Assembly (NCBI GenBank): GCA_947381945.1
Contig: CANCXM010000003.1
Coordinates: 78,302 to 142,301, forward strand
DNA length: 64,000 nt
Direction: 5' to 3'
Source: an uncultured Muribaculaceae bacterium
GTDB taxonomy: Bacteria; Bacteroidota; Bacteroidia; Bacteroidales; Muribaculaceae
Shown here piece after piece: positions 53,350 through 61,734 of this stretch (positions within the stretch are counted from its first letter, which is position 1; each line of letters begins with the position of its first letter). The translations under genes and the position numbers were made by a program. The notes under the pieces were generated by a model that had not been told where the DNA came from, did no database searches, and worked only from the letters and a program-made list of their open reading frames with translations.

Positions 53350-53523
53350 TTATTTCTTACCGCAGTAAGATTCTCTGTCATCGTCAGGTTGTTTCGGTGC
53401 CGACTGTTTTTCATCTTCGGGCACTTCTTCAATCAGACTGCTGCCACAGGAACAGCCACACGACGGTTTGGGGGAGAATAATGTGCCCCAGAATCCTTTT
53501 TTCTTTTCTTTATTTTCTGATAT
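53350..53523 (-). CDS. Small Cys-rich protein of the arsenic operon, lacking an ATG
   Basis: Downstream of the permease gene an open frame of 57 codons reads xSENKEKKKGFWGTLFSPKPSCGCSCGSS...DDRESYCGKK. The charged start, FWGTLF segment and Cys pairs (CGCSCG, YCG) look like a genuine small protein of the kind found beside DUF318 permeases in Bacteroidetes. The codon where Met is expected is ATA (53521-53523), and no ATG, GTG or TTG occurs before the upstream in-frame stop. Either a start mutation has silenced it or initiation is unusual. Confidence 0.5.
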   Translation of the reverse strand: MSENKEKKKGFWGTLFSPKPSCGCSCGSSLIEEVPEDEKQSAPKQPDDDRESYCGKK

Positions 53524-53542
53524 AGTTATAAATGTTTAGTTA

Positions 53543-54451
53543 TTATAGGAGTATATTGAACAGATAGCCTGACATTACGGCGATGATGAATATCACTGCG
53601 ACAATCAGACCGACGAGTTTCTTTTTGAATATTGAAGCCAGCATCGACATCTCGGGAATTGCCATACCTGCGCCACCGATAACAAGAGCTATTACCGCTC
53701 CAATACTCATACCTTTACCCATCAGAGCTACTCCGATAGGTATAGCTGTTTCTGCGCGAATATAAAGAGGCACTCCGAGAATGGCTGCGACAGGAACGGC
53801 AAACGGATTCTGAGGGCCTGCAATTTTCAATACGAAGTCGCTCGGCATATAGCCGTAGATTGCTGCACCGAGAGCAACTCCGATAAGGAGATACCATATA
53901 ATCGGGCGCAGGCTGTCCCATGCCGAACGGAACGCGATGGCAAGTTTATTTCCCCAAGGAAGTTTTTTAGGTTCAATCTGCTCATCATCGCCGCAACCGC
54001 AGGAAGATTTCTTCAAGCGGATATTTTTCATCCAACGCTGAGCGTCTATTTTCTGAAGGAACCAGCCAAAAAGGACAGAACATAGAAATGCAATGGCTAC
54101 ATAGATAAGCATTGCCTTTATGCCGACCAATGCTCCAAGCATGGCAATTATTATAGGGTTAAGTAGCGGAGATGCGATGAGAAAAGACATCGTTGCACCA
54201 AACGGTACACCCGCATTTAGAAAACCTACGGTCATGGGAATTGTTGAGCACGCACAAAACGGGGTCAACGCTCCAAATCCAGCGGCAAGCATATTACCGA
54301 ATATGCCGGAACCGACAAGTTTCCGGCTGATTTTTTCCTGAGGTATATACATCAGGATAATCTCCACCAATGCACTTATGGCAAGAAAGAGAACCAGTAA
54401 TTCCACTGTTATATAGCAGAAATACCAAAGGGTATCAAGAAGTGTATTCAT
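53543..54451 (-). CDS. DUF318-type permease (ArsP-like), second in this operon
   Basis: 302 aa, eight or so membrane helices; the family Cys motif is AALTPFCACSTIP-like (GALTPFCACSTIPMTVGF, about residue 63). A cytoplasmic loop has SSCGCGDDEQ. Members export trivalent organoarsenicals or other soft metal compounds, or have unknown substrates. It lies 34 nt beyond the acr3 stop. The CACS motif and loop cysteines would suit thiophilic metalloid binding. Confidence 0.85.
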   Translation of the reverse strand: MNTLLDTLWYFCYITVELLVLFLAISALVEIILMYIPQEKISRKLVGSGIFGNMLAAGFGALTPFCACSTIPMTVGFLNAGVPFGATMSFLIASPLLNPIIIAMLGALVGIKAMLIYVAIAFLCSVLFGWFLQKIDAQRWMKNIRLKKSSCGCGDDEQIEPKKLPWGNKLAIAFRSAWDSLRPIIWYLLIGVALGAAIYGYMPSDFVLKIAGPQNPFAVPVAAILGVPLYIRAETAIPIGVALMGKGMSIGAVIALVIGGAGMAIPEMSMLASIFKKKLVGLIVAVIFIIAVMSGYLFNILL

Positions 54452-54485
54452 ATTATATTGAGTTGATCTTTTAATATAGAGTCTT

Positions 54486-55557
54486 TCAGCCGCCTCTTGT
54501 TTTGAAATACTTCTGGGTGTTATTGGCTATTTTTACCAATCTGAGCATGACCGGAACCTCTACCAGCACACCGACCACAGTCGCCAACGCCGCCCCGGAT
54601 TGCAGTCCGAACAAAGATATGGCTACGGCAACCGAAAGCTCGAAGAAGTTGCTTGCGCCTATCATCCCGGCCGGAGCTGGAACATTATGTGGCAGTTTCC
54701 AAGCCTTTGCCCATCCGTATGCGACAAAGAAAATAAGGACAGTCTGTAGTATGAGGGGAATTGCAATCAGGAGTATGTGCAGCGGATTGGACAGGATTGT
54801 TTCTCCCTGAAAAGAGAAAAGTATAATCAGTGTGAGGAACAAGCCTATGGTTGTAAGATTGTTGAATTTGTTGACAAAAATGTTATTGAAATAATCCACT
54901 CCACGCCGCTTTATCACTATTGTACGGGTTATGATGCCTGCCGAAAGGGGTATCACAACGAACAATATGACGGACAATATCAAGGTTGACCACGGAATGG
55001 CAATACCACCTATACCCAAGAGGAAGCCAACAATCGGAACGAAGGCCACGAGGATAATAAGATCGTTGACCGCGACCAGAACAAGCGTGTATGCGGCATC
55101 TCCTTTTGTAAGATAGCTCCATACGAAAACCATTGCCGTACATGGGGCTGCTCCAAGCAGAACGGCTCCTGCAAAATATTGGTCGGCAAGTTCTGTTGGA
55201 ATAAGCGATTTGAAAACCACAAAAAAGAATAGCCATGCGATCCCGAACATGGAGAAAGGCTTTATAAGCCAATTTGTTACGCAGGTAATGAATAGTCCTT
55301 TCGGACGCTTGCCAACATTCCTGACGCTTTTGAAGTCAACTTTGAGCATCATGGGGAATATCATCAGCCATATCAGCACGGCGATAGGTATAGACACATT
55401 GGCATATTCCCATTTACCTAATGTTTCCGGGATTGCCGGAATAAATTGGCCGATCCCGATACCTATTATTATACAGAGTTATTATACAGAGCGCGACCCA
55501 TAACGACAGATAGCTTTCAAAAAAGCCTATGCCTTTTTTAATCTCTTGGTTTTTCAT
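54486..55557 (-). pseudogene. acr3: Acr3-type arsenite efflux gene frameshifted by a 13-bp tandem duplication
   Basis: From the ATG at 55557 the frame reads MKNQEIKKGIGFFESYLSLW then VALCII, the normal Acr3 N-terminus. A perfect 13-bp tandem duplication (55466-55478 and 55479-55491, TTATTATACAGAG on the plus strand) then shifts the frame. Removing one copy restores CIIIGIGIGQFIPAIPETLGKWEYANVSIPIAVLIW. The remaining frame (54486-55397) encodes 303 aa of Acr3, including the Cys of LLGAAPCTAMVFVWSYL, but lacks helix 1. Acr3 exports As(III). The duplication is reversible in principle by slippage. Confidence 0.8.
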
Positions 55558-55972
55558 ATTGTAATTCTGTATGATATAATCTGGAAAACTTTTCTTTGAT
55601 TGCGTCCCTGATGCGGCGGAATTCTTCCTTCACGAAAGAAGCCGAGCCTTCGCATTCCGACGGGTCATCAAATCCTATATGCAGACGGTGACGCACATCG
55701 CCGGTAAATGCCGGGCAGGATTCATTCGCACCACCGCACACGGTTATGACATAATCCCATTTATCGGCAAGATATTCACTGACATTTACCGGTTTGTTGC
55801 CCGATATGTCAATGCCGATTTCCGCCATGACCTCTACTGCAAGAGGATTTATTATTCCAGCAGGTTTTGTACCTGCCGAAAAGACTTTAATTTCAGAGTC
55901 GAGGGAAGCCAATATTCCGTGAGCCATTTGGCTGCGGCAACTGTTTCCGGTGCATAAAATCAATACTTTCAT
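55538..55972 (-). CDS. arsC: Arsenate reductase, thioredoxin-coupled (LMW-PTP type)
   Basis: 144 aa. P-loop CTGNSCRSQMAHG (Cys8 nucleophile), then ITVCGGANESCPAF carrying the relay cysteines of Staphylococcus-type ArsC, and GFDDPSECEGS with the catalytic Asp-Pro. It reduces arsenate to arsenite for export by Acr3. Its 3' end overlaps the acr3 start by about 20 nt. With acr3 frameshifted, the arsenite it makes would have to leave by another route. Confidence 0.93.
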   Translation of the reverse strand: MKVLILCTGNSCRSQMAHGILASLDSEIKVFSAGTKPAGIINPLAVEVMAEIGIDISGNKPVNVSEYLADKWDYVITVCGGANESCPAFTGDVRHRLHIGFDDPSECEGSASFVKEEFRRIRDAIKEKFSRLYHTELQYEKPRD

Positions 55973-56023
55973 GTCAATTTCGCAATGTGCGTCAACACAT
56001 TAAATGGTTATACTATTAAAGGC

Positions 56024-57364
56024 TCAAAAATAATTTCCGAATACAAATCCCGATATAGTTGCCATTACAATTACCAACAGGACATAGACGGCCGTTTTCT
56101 TTGTGCCCATCACGCCTCGTATCACAAGCATATTGGGGAGCGAGAGCGACGGTCCGGCCAGAAGCAGTGCGAGAGCCGGGCCCTTGCCCATTCCCGATGC
56201 AAGCAGACCCTGCACGATAGGCACTTCGGTCAGTGTGGCGAAGTACATGAACGCACCGGTGAATGACGCGAAGAAATTCGACAGCAGAGAGTTTCCGCCC
56301 ACAGCCCATTCAATCCAGCTATTAGGGATAATTCCTGCTATTGCGGTATCGCCGTGTGTCGATCCAAGCAGGAAGCCGGCTGTTACGACACCGATTGCCA
56401 GCAACGGCATTATCTGTTTGGCAAATCCCCATGAGGATAATGCCCATTCCCTATTTTCATCATCACGCTTGTCAGCCATAAGTATCACTGAAAGCGATGT
56501 GATGGAAACAACCATCGGCACTAATGGAACAAAAACGGCGTTGTCAATGAAAATATTTGCAATCACAGCCGACAGTCCGGTCAGGACAGCTCCTGCCGCA
56601 ACCCACGAGATTTTCAAGTTGAGGATTTTAACCATTATCCAACATAAGGTCAGCGAAAGGAACCCTACAATGTACCATTTATGCAGATATATATTATGCC
56701 ACACGCCGTGGTCGCTGACTTCGGGGGCTCCCCAGTTGGCGAATACCAGAATCAATACCAATGTAAAGAAGAACATCGAGGTCTGCCACATGGGACGCTT
56801 TTCAGGTGGAGGTACGATATTCATCTGTTCCTCTTTCTTGACTTCTTCCTCATTGCGGAAAATAAACGACATAGCCAGTCCGATTATAACTGAAAATGCC
56901 ACCGCTCCGACCATTCGGGCGATTCCCATTTCAGCCCCCAATATGCGTGCCGTCAGTATGATTGACAGGATGCTGATGCCAGGGCCGGAATAGAGAAATG
57001 CGACAGCCGGGCCAAGACCTGCGCCACGCTTATAAATGCTGGTGAACAGCGGGAGTATCGTGCAGGAACATACGGCAAGAATTCCGCCGGAGATTGAAGC
57101 GACCGTGTATGACAGCCATTTTTTTGCGTTGGCACCAAAATATTTCAGCACTGATCCCTGACTCACGAACACCGCTATCACACCGGCTATGAAAAATGCC
57201 GGAAGCAGACAGAGAACAACGTGTTCGCGCGCATACCACCGTGAGAGGTCAAGAGTAGCGTCAATAGCCGTCATAAACCGTTGGCTATCCAACGGGAGGA
57301 AGAAAGCGGCGGCAAAAACCGCCACTATCCAGAACAGCGTTTTCAGTTCTTTCCTCGTGTCCAT
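56024..57364 (-). CDS. DUF318-type permease, first in this operon
   Basis: 446 aa from the ATG at 57364 (MDTRKELKTLFWIVAVFAAAFFL). About ten membrane helices, with SGGILAVCSCTILPLFTSIYKRGAGLGPAVAFLYSGPGI, the family Cys motif and glycine loop, and a second similar half (TGAFMYFATLTEVPIVQGLLASGMGKGPALALLLAGPSLSLP). Larger than the downstream permease. It follows the small thioredoxin by 10 nt, a common pairing in Bacteroidetes and Thermotoga-like operons. Confidence 0.85.
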   Translation of the reverse strand: MDTRKELKTLFWIVAVFAAAFFLPLDSQRFMTAIDATLDLSRWYAREHVVLCLLPAFFIAGVIAVFVSQGSVLKYFGANAKKWLSYTVASISGGILAVCSCTILPLFTSIYKRGAGLGPAVAFLYSGPGISILSIILTARILGAEMGIARMVGAVAFSVIIGLAMSFIFRNEEEVKKEEQMNIVPPPEKRPMWQTSMFFFTLVLILVFANWGAPEVSDHGVWHNIYLHKWYIVGFLSLTLCWIMVKILNLKISWVAAGAVLTGLSAVIANIFIDNAVFVPLVPMVVSITSLSVILMADKRDDENREWALSSWGFAKQIMPLLAIGVVTAGFLLGSTHGDTAIAGIIPNSWIEWAVGGNSLLSNFFASFTGAFMYFATLTEVPIVQGLLASGMGKGPALALLLAGPSLSLPNMLVIRGVMGTKKTAVYVLLVIVMATISGFVFGNYF

Positions 57365-57374
57365 ATCCTTGTCG

Positions 57375-57614
57375 TTAGATGCCCAACATCTGTTTGATTT
57401 CGGATTCGGAAGGTACATGACCCTTCAGTTTAACCACTTCATCGACAACGACAGCCGGAGTCGTCATGATGTTGTAGCTCATCATTTCCATGATGTCTTC
57501 GATTTTTGTCAGCTTCACATCAAGTCCATGTTCCTTAATGAACTTGTCGATTGCGTTGTAGGTTGCCTTGCACTTTGAGCAACCGGGGCCTAAAACTTTA
57601 ATTTCCATACTCAT
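57375..57614 (-). CDS. Small thioredoxin-fold protein (TM0996/MTH895 type)
   Basis: 79 aa with the active-site motif GPGCSKC at residues 9-15 and cis-Pro region MTTPAVVVD. These mini-thioredoxins are usually encoded beside DUF318 permeases and probably pass electrons to, or bind metalloids for, the partner. A second start two codons in (MEIKV) is equally possible. Confidence 0.9.
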   Translation of the reverse strand: MSMEIKVLGPGCSKCKATYNAIDKFIKEHGLDVKLTKIEDIMEMMSYNIMTTPAVVVDEVVKLKGHVPSESEIKQMLGI

Positions 57615-57661
57615 TTAGTGTTTGTAGTTCGCCGTAACGCGAACATTGGTTATAAAAATTT

Positions 57662-58372
57662 TTATATGAACATTGTGATACTGTAATATATGCCCACAAG
57701 CAGGAAGAGAGCTCCGACAACAATGTTGAGCCATTTCTGCACAGTCTGCATCTTGCCATAGAAAGAACCTATCTCGCGTGCGCTGAAAGCAAGTATCCAA
57801 GCCACAGCGAGAACCGGTATTGCCGTCGCTATTGCAAATAGCACTATAAGGAGCCAGCCAGCAGTAACGGTGACCGACATCGGTATCAACATCCCGAAAT
57901 AAAGCACTCCGCTTGAAGGGCAGAAAGCGAGGGCGAAAAGTATGCCGAGCAATAATGCTCCGAAACCACCTTTCTTAGCGAGCCCCTCTCCCTTGCCGTT
58001 GAAACCGAAAGAGGGAAGTTTTAGCTTACTGCCGAAAAGCATAAACGCGCCTATGATTATCAGCATCGGGCCGAGCAACAACTCACCCCATTTACCGACG
58101 GTCTTTTGTATTCCGAAGACACTTGCCCCTTCTTTGAGGATGGAGATCAGAATCATTCCGAGAACGGTGTAGGCAAGGATACGGCCAACAGTGTATAGGA
58201 CACCGTTGCGGAATATTTTCCGCCTGTCGGATATATCCCTGCTGATAAATCCTATTGCGGCAATATTTGTAGCCAGAGGGCAGGGAGATATGGCCGTCAG
58301 CAAGCCCAACAGAAACGCAGTCAGGACAGGAGTCGAACTGTTGTCAAGCAATGTCTGGATCCATTCCATCAC
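57662..58372 (-). CDS. CcdA/DsbD-like membrane protein of the ArsG family
   Basis: 236 aa with six membrane helices. The paired-Cys helices are visible: FLLGLLTAISPCPLATNIAAIGF (Cys in helix 1) and LLLGILFALAFCPSSGVLYFGML (Cys in helix 4), as in CcdA/DsbD-beta electron conduits. In Bacteroidetes arsenic operons this is annotated as an ArsG-type aromatic arsenical efflux protein acting with ArsF. The start overlaps the ArsF-like stop by four bases. Confidence 0.85.
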   Translation of the reverse strand: MMEWIQTLLDNSSTPVLTAFLLGLLTAISPCPLATNIAAIGFISRDISDRRKIFRNGVLYTVGRILAYTVLGMILISILKEGASVFGIQKTVGKWGELLLGPMLIIIGAFMLFGSKLKLPSFGFNGKGEGLAKKGGFGALLLGILFALAFCPSSGVLYFGMLIPMSVTVTAGWLLIVLFAIATAIPVLAVAWILAFSAREIGSFYGKMQTVQKWLNIVVGALFLLVGIYYSITMFI

Positions 58373-58797
58373 TTCAAGGATTGACGTATCTTATATGAAA
58401 GACATTTTTTGAAAACATCGGGATTGCTACGCGCATTGCTGAAGCCAAATTTAGTCATGTCATTGCGCGTTTCCTTTCCACCTTTCCACTTATTGACATA
58501 GAGCGACGACCACGACACCTCATATTTATCGGCAAGAGCCTCTCCCTCAGATGTTGAAATATCTACCGTCTTGAAAACGACAGAACCATCTTTCAACTCA
58601 TTTGCGAACATTGCGTTGACAGCTTCTTTTGCGTTCTTTTCGATAGCCATGCAGGTGGCACATCGCTGTTTACCGTGGAAATATATAACTTCCACACGGT
58701 CTTTCACCGAGGTTGCGGCATTTGCGGAATTGTCCGCATTGTTACCGCACGACATAAGCCCTATCATAAGGGTCAGCATCATAAAGAGTTTTTTCAT
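58369..58797 (-). CDS. ArsF-like thioredoxin-fold lipoprotein
   Basis: 142 aa from the ATG at 58797. Lipoprotein signal MKKLFMMLTLMIGLMSC, then a thioredoxin-like domain with RVEVIYFHGKQRCATCMAIE (CATC in the CxxC position) and VDISTSEGEALADKYEVSWSSLYV. Labelled in databases as the ArsF-type subunit of nitrophenylarsenate reduction. It is the expected periplasmic partner of the CcdA-like ArsG protein that follows it. Confidence 0.85.
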   Translation of the reverse strand: MKKLFMMLTLMIGLMSCGNNADNSANAATSVKDRVEVIYFHGKQRCATCMAIEKNAKEAVNAMFANELKDGSVVFKTVDISTSEGEALADKYEVSWSSLYVNKWKGGKETRNDMTKFGFSNARSNPDVFKKCLSYKIRQSLK

Positions 58798-58865
58798 CGC
58801 ATTATGGTTTTTATATAATTGTATGTAATTCGACAAACTACGAACATTTAGAGCAAAAAAATAGT

Positions 58866-59195
58866 TTAGCCGCAGCAACTATTTTTCTTTGACGGGCAGC
58901 AATCCGTGAACATCTTATCGAATAGGGCGTGTGCCAACTTCCAATTTTCAGGGTTTATGCAATATTTTACCTTTGGCGGTTCAATAGTGCCCTGTATCAA
59001 TCCTGCATCTTTCAATTCAGTCAGATGCTGTGAGACAGTGGCCTTGGCAATAGGTAAAACTTCATGTATGTCGCCGAAGAAGCACTCGTTGCGTTGAGCC
59101 AAAAAATGCAATATCGCAATCCGGGTAGGATGCCCCATTGCCTTTGCAAAACGCGCAAGTTGCTCTTGATCTGCTGTATAATTTATTTTATTCAT
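58866..59195 (-). CDS. arsR: ArsR/SmtB family repressor
   Basis: 109 aa. Winged helix with AMGHPTRIAILHFLAQRNECFFGDIHEVLPIAKATVSQHLTELKDAGLI. Metalloid ligands are probably the C-terminal cysteines (DCCPSKKNSCCG), with Cys38 in NECFFGD. It is the first gene of the arsenic operon and should release DNA on binding As(III). Its promoter carries a symmetric operator candidate. Confidence 0.93.
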   Translation of the reverse strand: MNKINYTADQEQLARFAKAMGHPTRIAILHFLAQRNECFFGDIHEVLPIAKATVSQHLTELKDAGLIQGTIEPPKVKYCINPENWKLAHALFDKMFTDCCPSKKNSCCG

Positions 59196-59210
59196 GTCAA
59201 CACAAGTTTG

Positions 59211-59249
59211 TTGTTCGCAAAATTACAAACAATCTTTCTAATATCCAAA
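59211..59249 (-). promoter_or_regulatory. Arsenic operon promoter with ArsR operator candidate
   Basis: Minus strand: TTTG (59246-59249), exactly 20 nt, TAATTTTG (59218-59225), one of the best promoter matches here. The -7 box is flanked by an inverted repeat TTGTTTG-N8-CGAACAA (59211-59232), with 6 of 7 positions symmetric and the spacer being the -7 element itself. Repressor binding there would block RNA polymerase. Confidence 0.65.
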
Positions 59250-59422
59250 TTTTAATTGCTAAAAAATGTGTACTCAGATTCCTCTATCATCTTGTGTTGA
59301 ATGGGATAGGCTATCACGAACATTTCCTGTTGGGGGGTGGCTCGGAGATGCGGCAATAATATGGCTTCACAATCTTTGCCACCCACGTCGCAGTCAATAT
59401 CAAGATGTGCCCTCTCATTAGT

Positions 59423-60061
59423 TTACCAGAGGTTGTGATGGATTCTACTCTTTATGTCAATCACTTTCTGTTTTGGTAAGAACGCATTGTCGATTGGATA
59501 GCCCATAGTCAGCAGACATGCAAATTCATAGTCATCGGGAGCTCCGACGATTCTCTTGATTTTTTCCGGTTCATCACCCACAGGGATATGGAACACGGTT
59601 CCTAACCCTTCATCAGTGGCTGCAAGAAGCATGTTCTCAATGGCACACCACACCGATGCAAAGAAATTAAGCGAACTTTGTTCCTTAGGCTGAAGCAACG
59701 GGCATTGGCTCTGACGAAAGAAGGGCAGTATGAGCAGACCGCTCTGCATTAGCATACGCTGTTGCTCGGGCAGTGCATCGGCAAACATATCCATTTTATC
59801 CTTGTCGCCATTGGTATCATCTACTTCGTGCACGAGTTCCTTGAATGCCGCCATGTTCTTGGCAAGCGGGGCGATAACTTTTGCAATGTTCTCGCGCCCG
59901 CGCACAATTACGAACTCGAACTGACGCAGATGGTCGTTGGTTGGGGCTTTGAATGCCGCACTGATTATGCGGTCAATAACTTCGTCACTTACTTCTTTTT
60001 CGGAGTAGTCGCGATATGTACGACGCTTCTCCAAAACTTCATATAATTCCATAATGTTCAA
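59423..60061 (-). CDS. Nitroreductase family protein
   Basis: 212 aa: RRTYRDYSEKEVSDEVIDRIISAAFKAPTNDHLRQFEFVIV is the FMN-binding N-terminal part, SVWCAIENMLLAATDEGLGTVFHIPVGDEP the central helix and loop. NAD(P)H-dependent FMN flavoprotein acting on nitro or quinone compounds; the substrate is unknown. Divergent from an AraC regulator that may control it. An alternative start is the ATG three codons in (MELYEV). Confidence 0.88.
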   Translation of the reverse strand: MNIMELYEVLEKRRTYRDYSEKEVSDEVIDRIISAAFKAPTNDHLRQFEFVIVRGRENIAKVIAPLAKNMAAFKELVHEVDDTNGDKDKMDMFADALPEQQRMLMQSGLLILPFFRQSQCPLLQPKEQSSLNFFASVWCAIENMLLAATDEGLGTVFHIPVGDEPEKIKRIVGAPDDYEFACLLTMGYPIDNAFLPKQKVIDIKSRIHHNLW

Positions 60062-60247
60062 TATCTCTAATTTTTAATTTGCGTTTTATTCTCTGTCTTA
60101 TTCCGCAGAATCTCGTATCTCGGTTTTAGTGGGAGAATTGTGTTTCATATTGCCATTTTGTCTAATGATAATTTTTTTGCAAAATTACGTCGCACTTTTG
60201 AATCATATTTGTGCAATCCTTTCAAATATTTGTGCCATATTTGCATT

Positions 60248-61126
60248 ATGTTTGATGAGACAGTAATTCCATACTCTTTACCAGAAGAACACAACCATTC
60301 GTTCTTCTTCATAGACCAGTGCATAAACATCTCACTTGAAGCAAAACTGCACAACCATGACGCATGGGAAATATATTATATTGTAAAAGGTCATGGAACC
60401 CGAATTGCCGGCGACACGGTAATTACATTTGTTGAAGGAGATGCTGCTTTAATTCCTCCGAATATGCATCATTGTTGGAAATACAATCAAAATTCTACTG
60501 ATGCCGACGGGTGCGTGCATTATCTGATGTTGGCATTCTCCCACAACTTTATCAAGCATTGCATTGATACATTTCCGGAGATCCGAATAGCCTTTGCCAA
60601 TGTCACATTTCCATCGGAAGCCTTGAAGTTCGGGAAGAAAACCTCAGAATTGATTGGGAAAATTTTATCCGGAATGATTGGTATGTCCGATTGCAGGCGT
60701 TTATCTGAAATACTATCTTTTCTTCCTGATGTTTTCAATACACATGATTATATTGCTGCCGGCAAACCTATTCGCATCGAAAAGGATGTCCGCAGACTGC
60801 AACATATCACAGAATATGTAATGGCACACTATGTTCATGAAATATCCTTACAAGATATTGCAAACGAGGTTGGAATGAACAAATCGGCTTTCTGCTCATA
60901 TTTCAAAAAGCATAAGGGCATGACATTCTCTCAATTTGTCACTCAATATCGACTAAACACAGCTTGCGAGCTTCTGAAAAATACTAAGAAACAAATTTCA
61001 GAAATATGTTATATGGTTGGTTTCAACGACCTTTCTCACTTTACACATGTCTTTACAGCAACTTACGGAATATCACCCTCTAAATATAGAATGTCCACTT
61101 CATTACAGTCTAACTTTAATCCATAA
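60248..61126 (+). CDS. AraC family regulator divergent from the nitroreductase
   Basis: 292 aa from the ATG at 60248 (MFDETVIPYSLPEEHNHSFFF). Cupin-like sensor domain (LHNHDAWEIYYIVKGHGTRIAGDTVITFVEGDAALIPPNMHHCWKY) and AraC DNA-binding domain (ISLQDIANEVGMNKSAFCSYFKKHKGMTFSQFVTQYRLNTACELLKN...ISEICYMVGFNDLSHFTHVFTATYGISPSKYR). Upstream TTTG (60208-60211) and CATATTTG (60236-60243) may form its promoter. The likely target is the nitroreductase gene. Confidence 0.9.
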   Translation: MFDETVIPYSLPEEHNHSFFFIDQCINISLEAKLHNHDAWEIYYIVKGHGTRIAGDTVITFVEGDAALIPPNMHHCWKYNQNSTDADGCVHYLMLAFSHNFIKHCIDTFPEIRIAFANVTFPSEALKFGKKTSELIGKILSGMIGMSDCRRLSEILSFLPDVFNTHDYIAAGKPIRIEKDVRRLQHITEYVMAHYVHEISLQDIANEVGMNKSAFCSYFKKHKGMTFSQFVTQYRLNTACELLKNTKKQISEICYMVGFNDLSHFTHVFTATYGISPSKYRMSTSLQSNFNP

Positions 61127-61132
61127 AACAAT

Positions 61133-61177
61133 AAGTCATGCACCGAAAATATAATATTAAAAATCGGTGCATGACTT
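61133..61177. terminator. Terminator hairpin between the AraC gene and the convergent remnant
   Basis: AAGTCATGCACCGA pairs perfectly with TCGGTGCATGACTT around a 17-nt AT-rich loop, 7 nt beyond the AraC stop. Confidence 0.65.
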
Positions 61178-61179
61178 GA

Positions 61180-61443
61180 TTATACTCCGAATGGTCGGAA
61201 TGTCGGCCTGTTTGTAACAACCGGCGGTCGGTAAATCTCTACTGGCTCTGCCACCATTGACTTTTTATCGTCAGTTGATTGGAATTGTGGCGATGGATTG
61301 ACCTCGATGACTTTGCCTGGCTGTTGCTGTTGGGTGTCGGGCTTGACTTCCTCTCCGGCTTTCTTATCGCGTTTATGAGCTAACTCGACGGCGATTTTGT
61401 GTTCAAGTTCAAGGAGCTGTGCTTTCAAGGCTTTCAACTCACA
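61180..61443 (-). pseudogene. 3' remnant of a larger coding sequence
   Basis: An open frame without an ATG reads CELKALKAQLLELEHKIAVELAHKRDKK then a Pro/Gln-rich segment (DTQQQQPGKVIEVNPSPQ) and ends TNRPTFRPFGV. The helical, then proline-rich, then short conserved-looking tail suggests the C-terminal end of a longer protein; upstream sequence stops in frame at 61444-61446. A C-terminus from a mobile-element protein is possible but not established. Confidence 0.45.
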
Positions 61444-61501
61444 TTATACGCTACAAGCACTTGCCAGTTGAACCTACAAGAGTAAAACAGCTATTTTTTG
61501 T

Positions 61502-61532
61502 ATTGTCGATTATAGAATTTTTATTAACTTTG
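61502..61532 (+). promoter_or_regulatory. Putative promoter of the DUF2075 gene
   Basis: TTG (61503-61505), 19-nt spacer, TAACTTTG (61525-61532). The leader to the start codon at 61735 is about 195 nt of AT-rich DNA with no gene in it. Confidence 0.6.
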
Positions 61533-61734
61533 TTATCTGTACCTGGTATAAATACGTTATACTAAGCCATAATCGTCATCATTTTTACTACATGCCAAAG
61601 TTTACAAATCATTTACGATTATCCTAAAGTGTTGTATTTATGGTTACAATGAAACATGTTGATAAAATAACACCATAGGTATTTACCGACATATTTCAAC
61701 CAATGCTAAATTAAGAATAAACAACTTTAATACC

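Noticed and set aside
53250..53525. 91-codon plus-strand frame downstream of the second efflux operon
   Set aside because: It is opposite the small Cys-rich frame, which has the better protein character and operon context.
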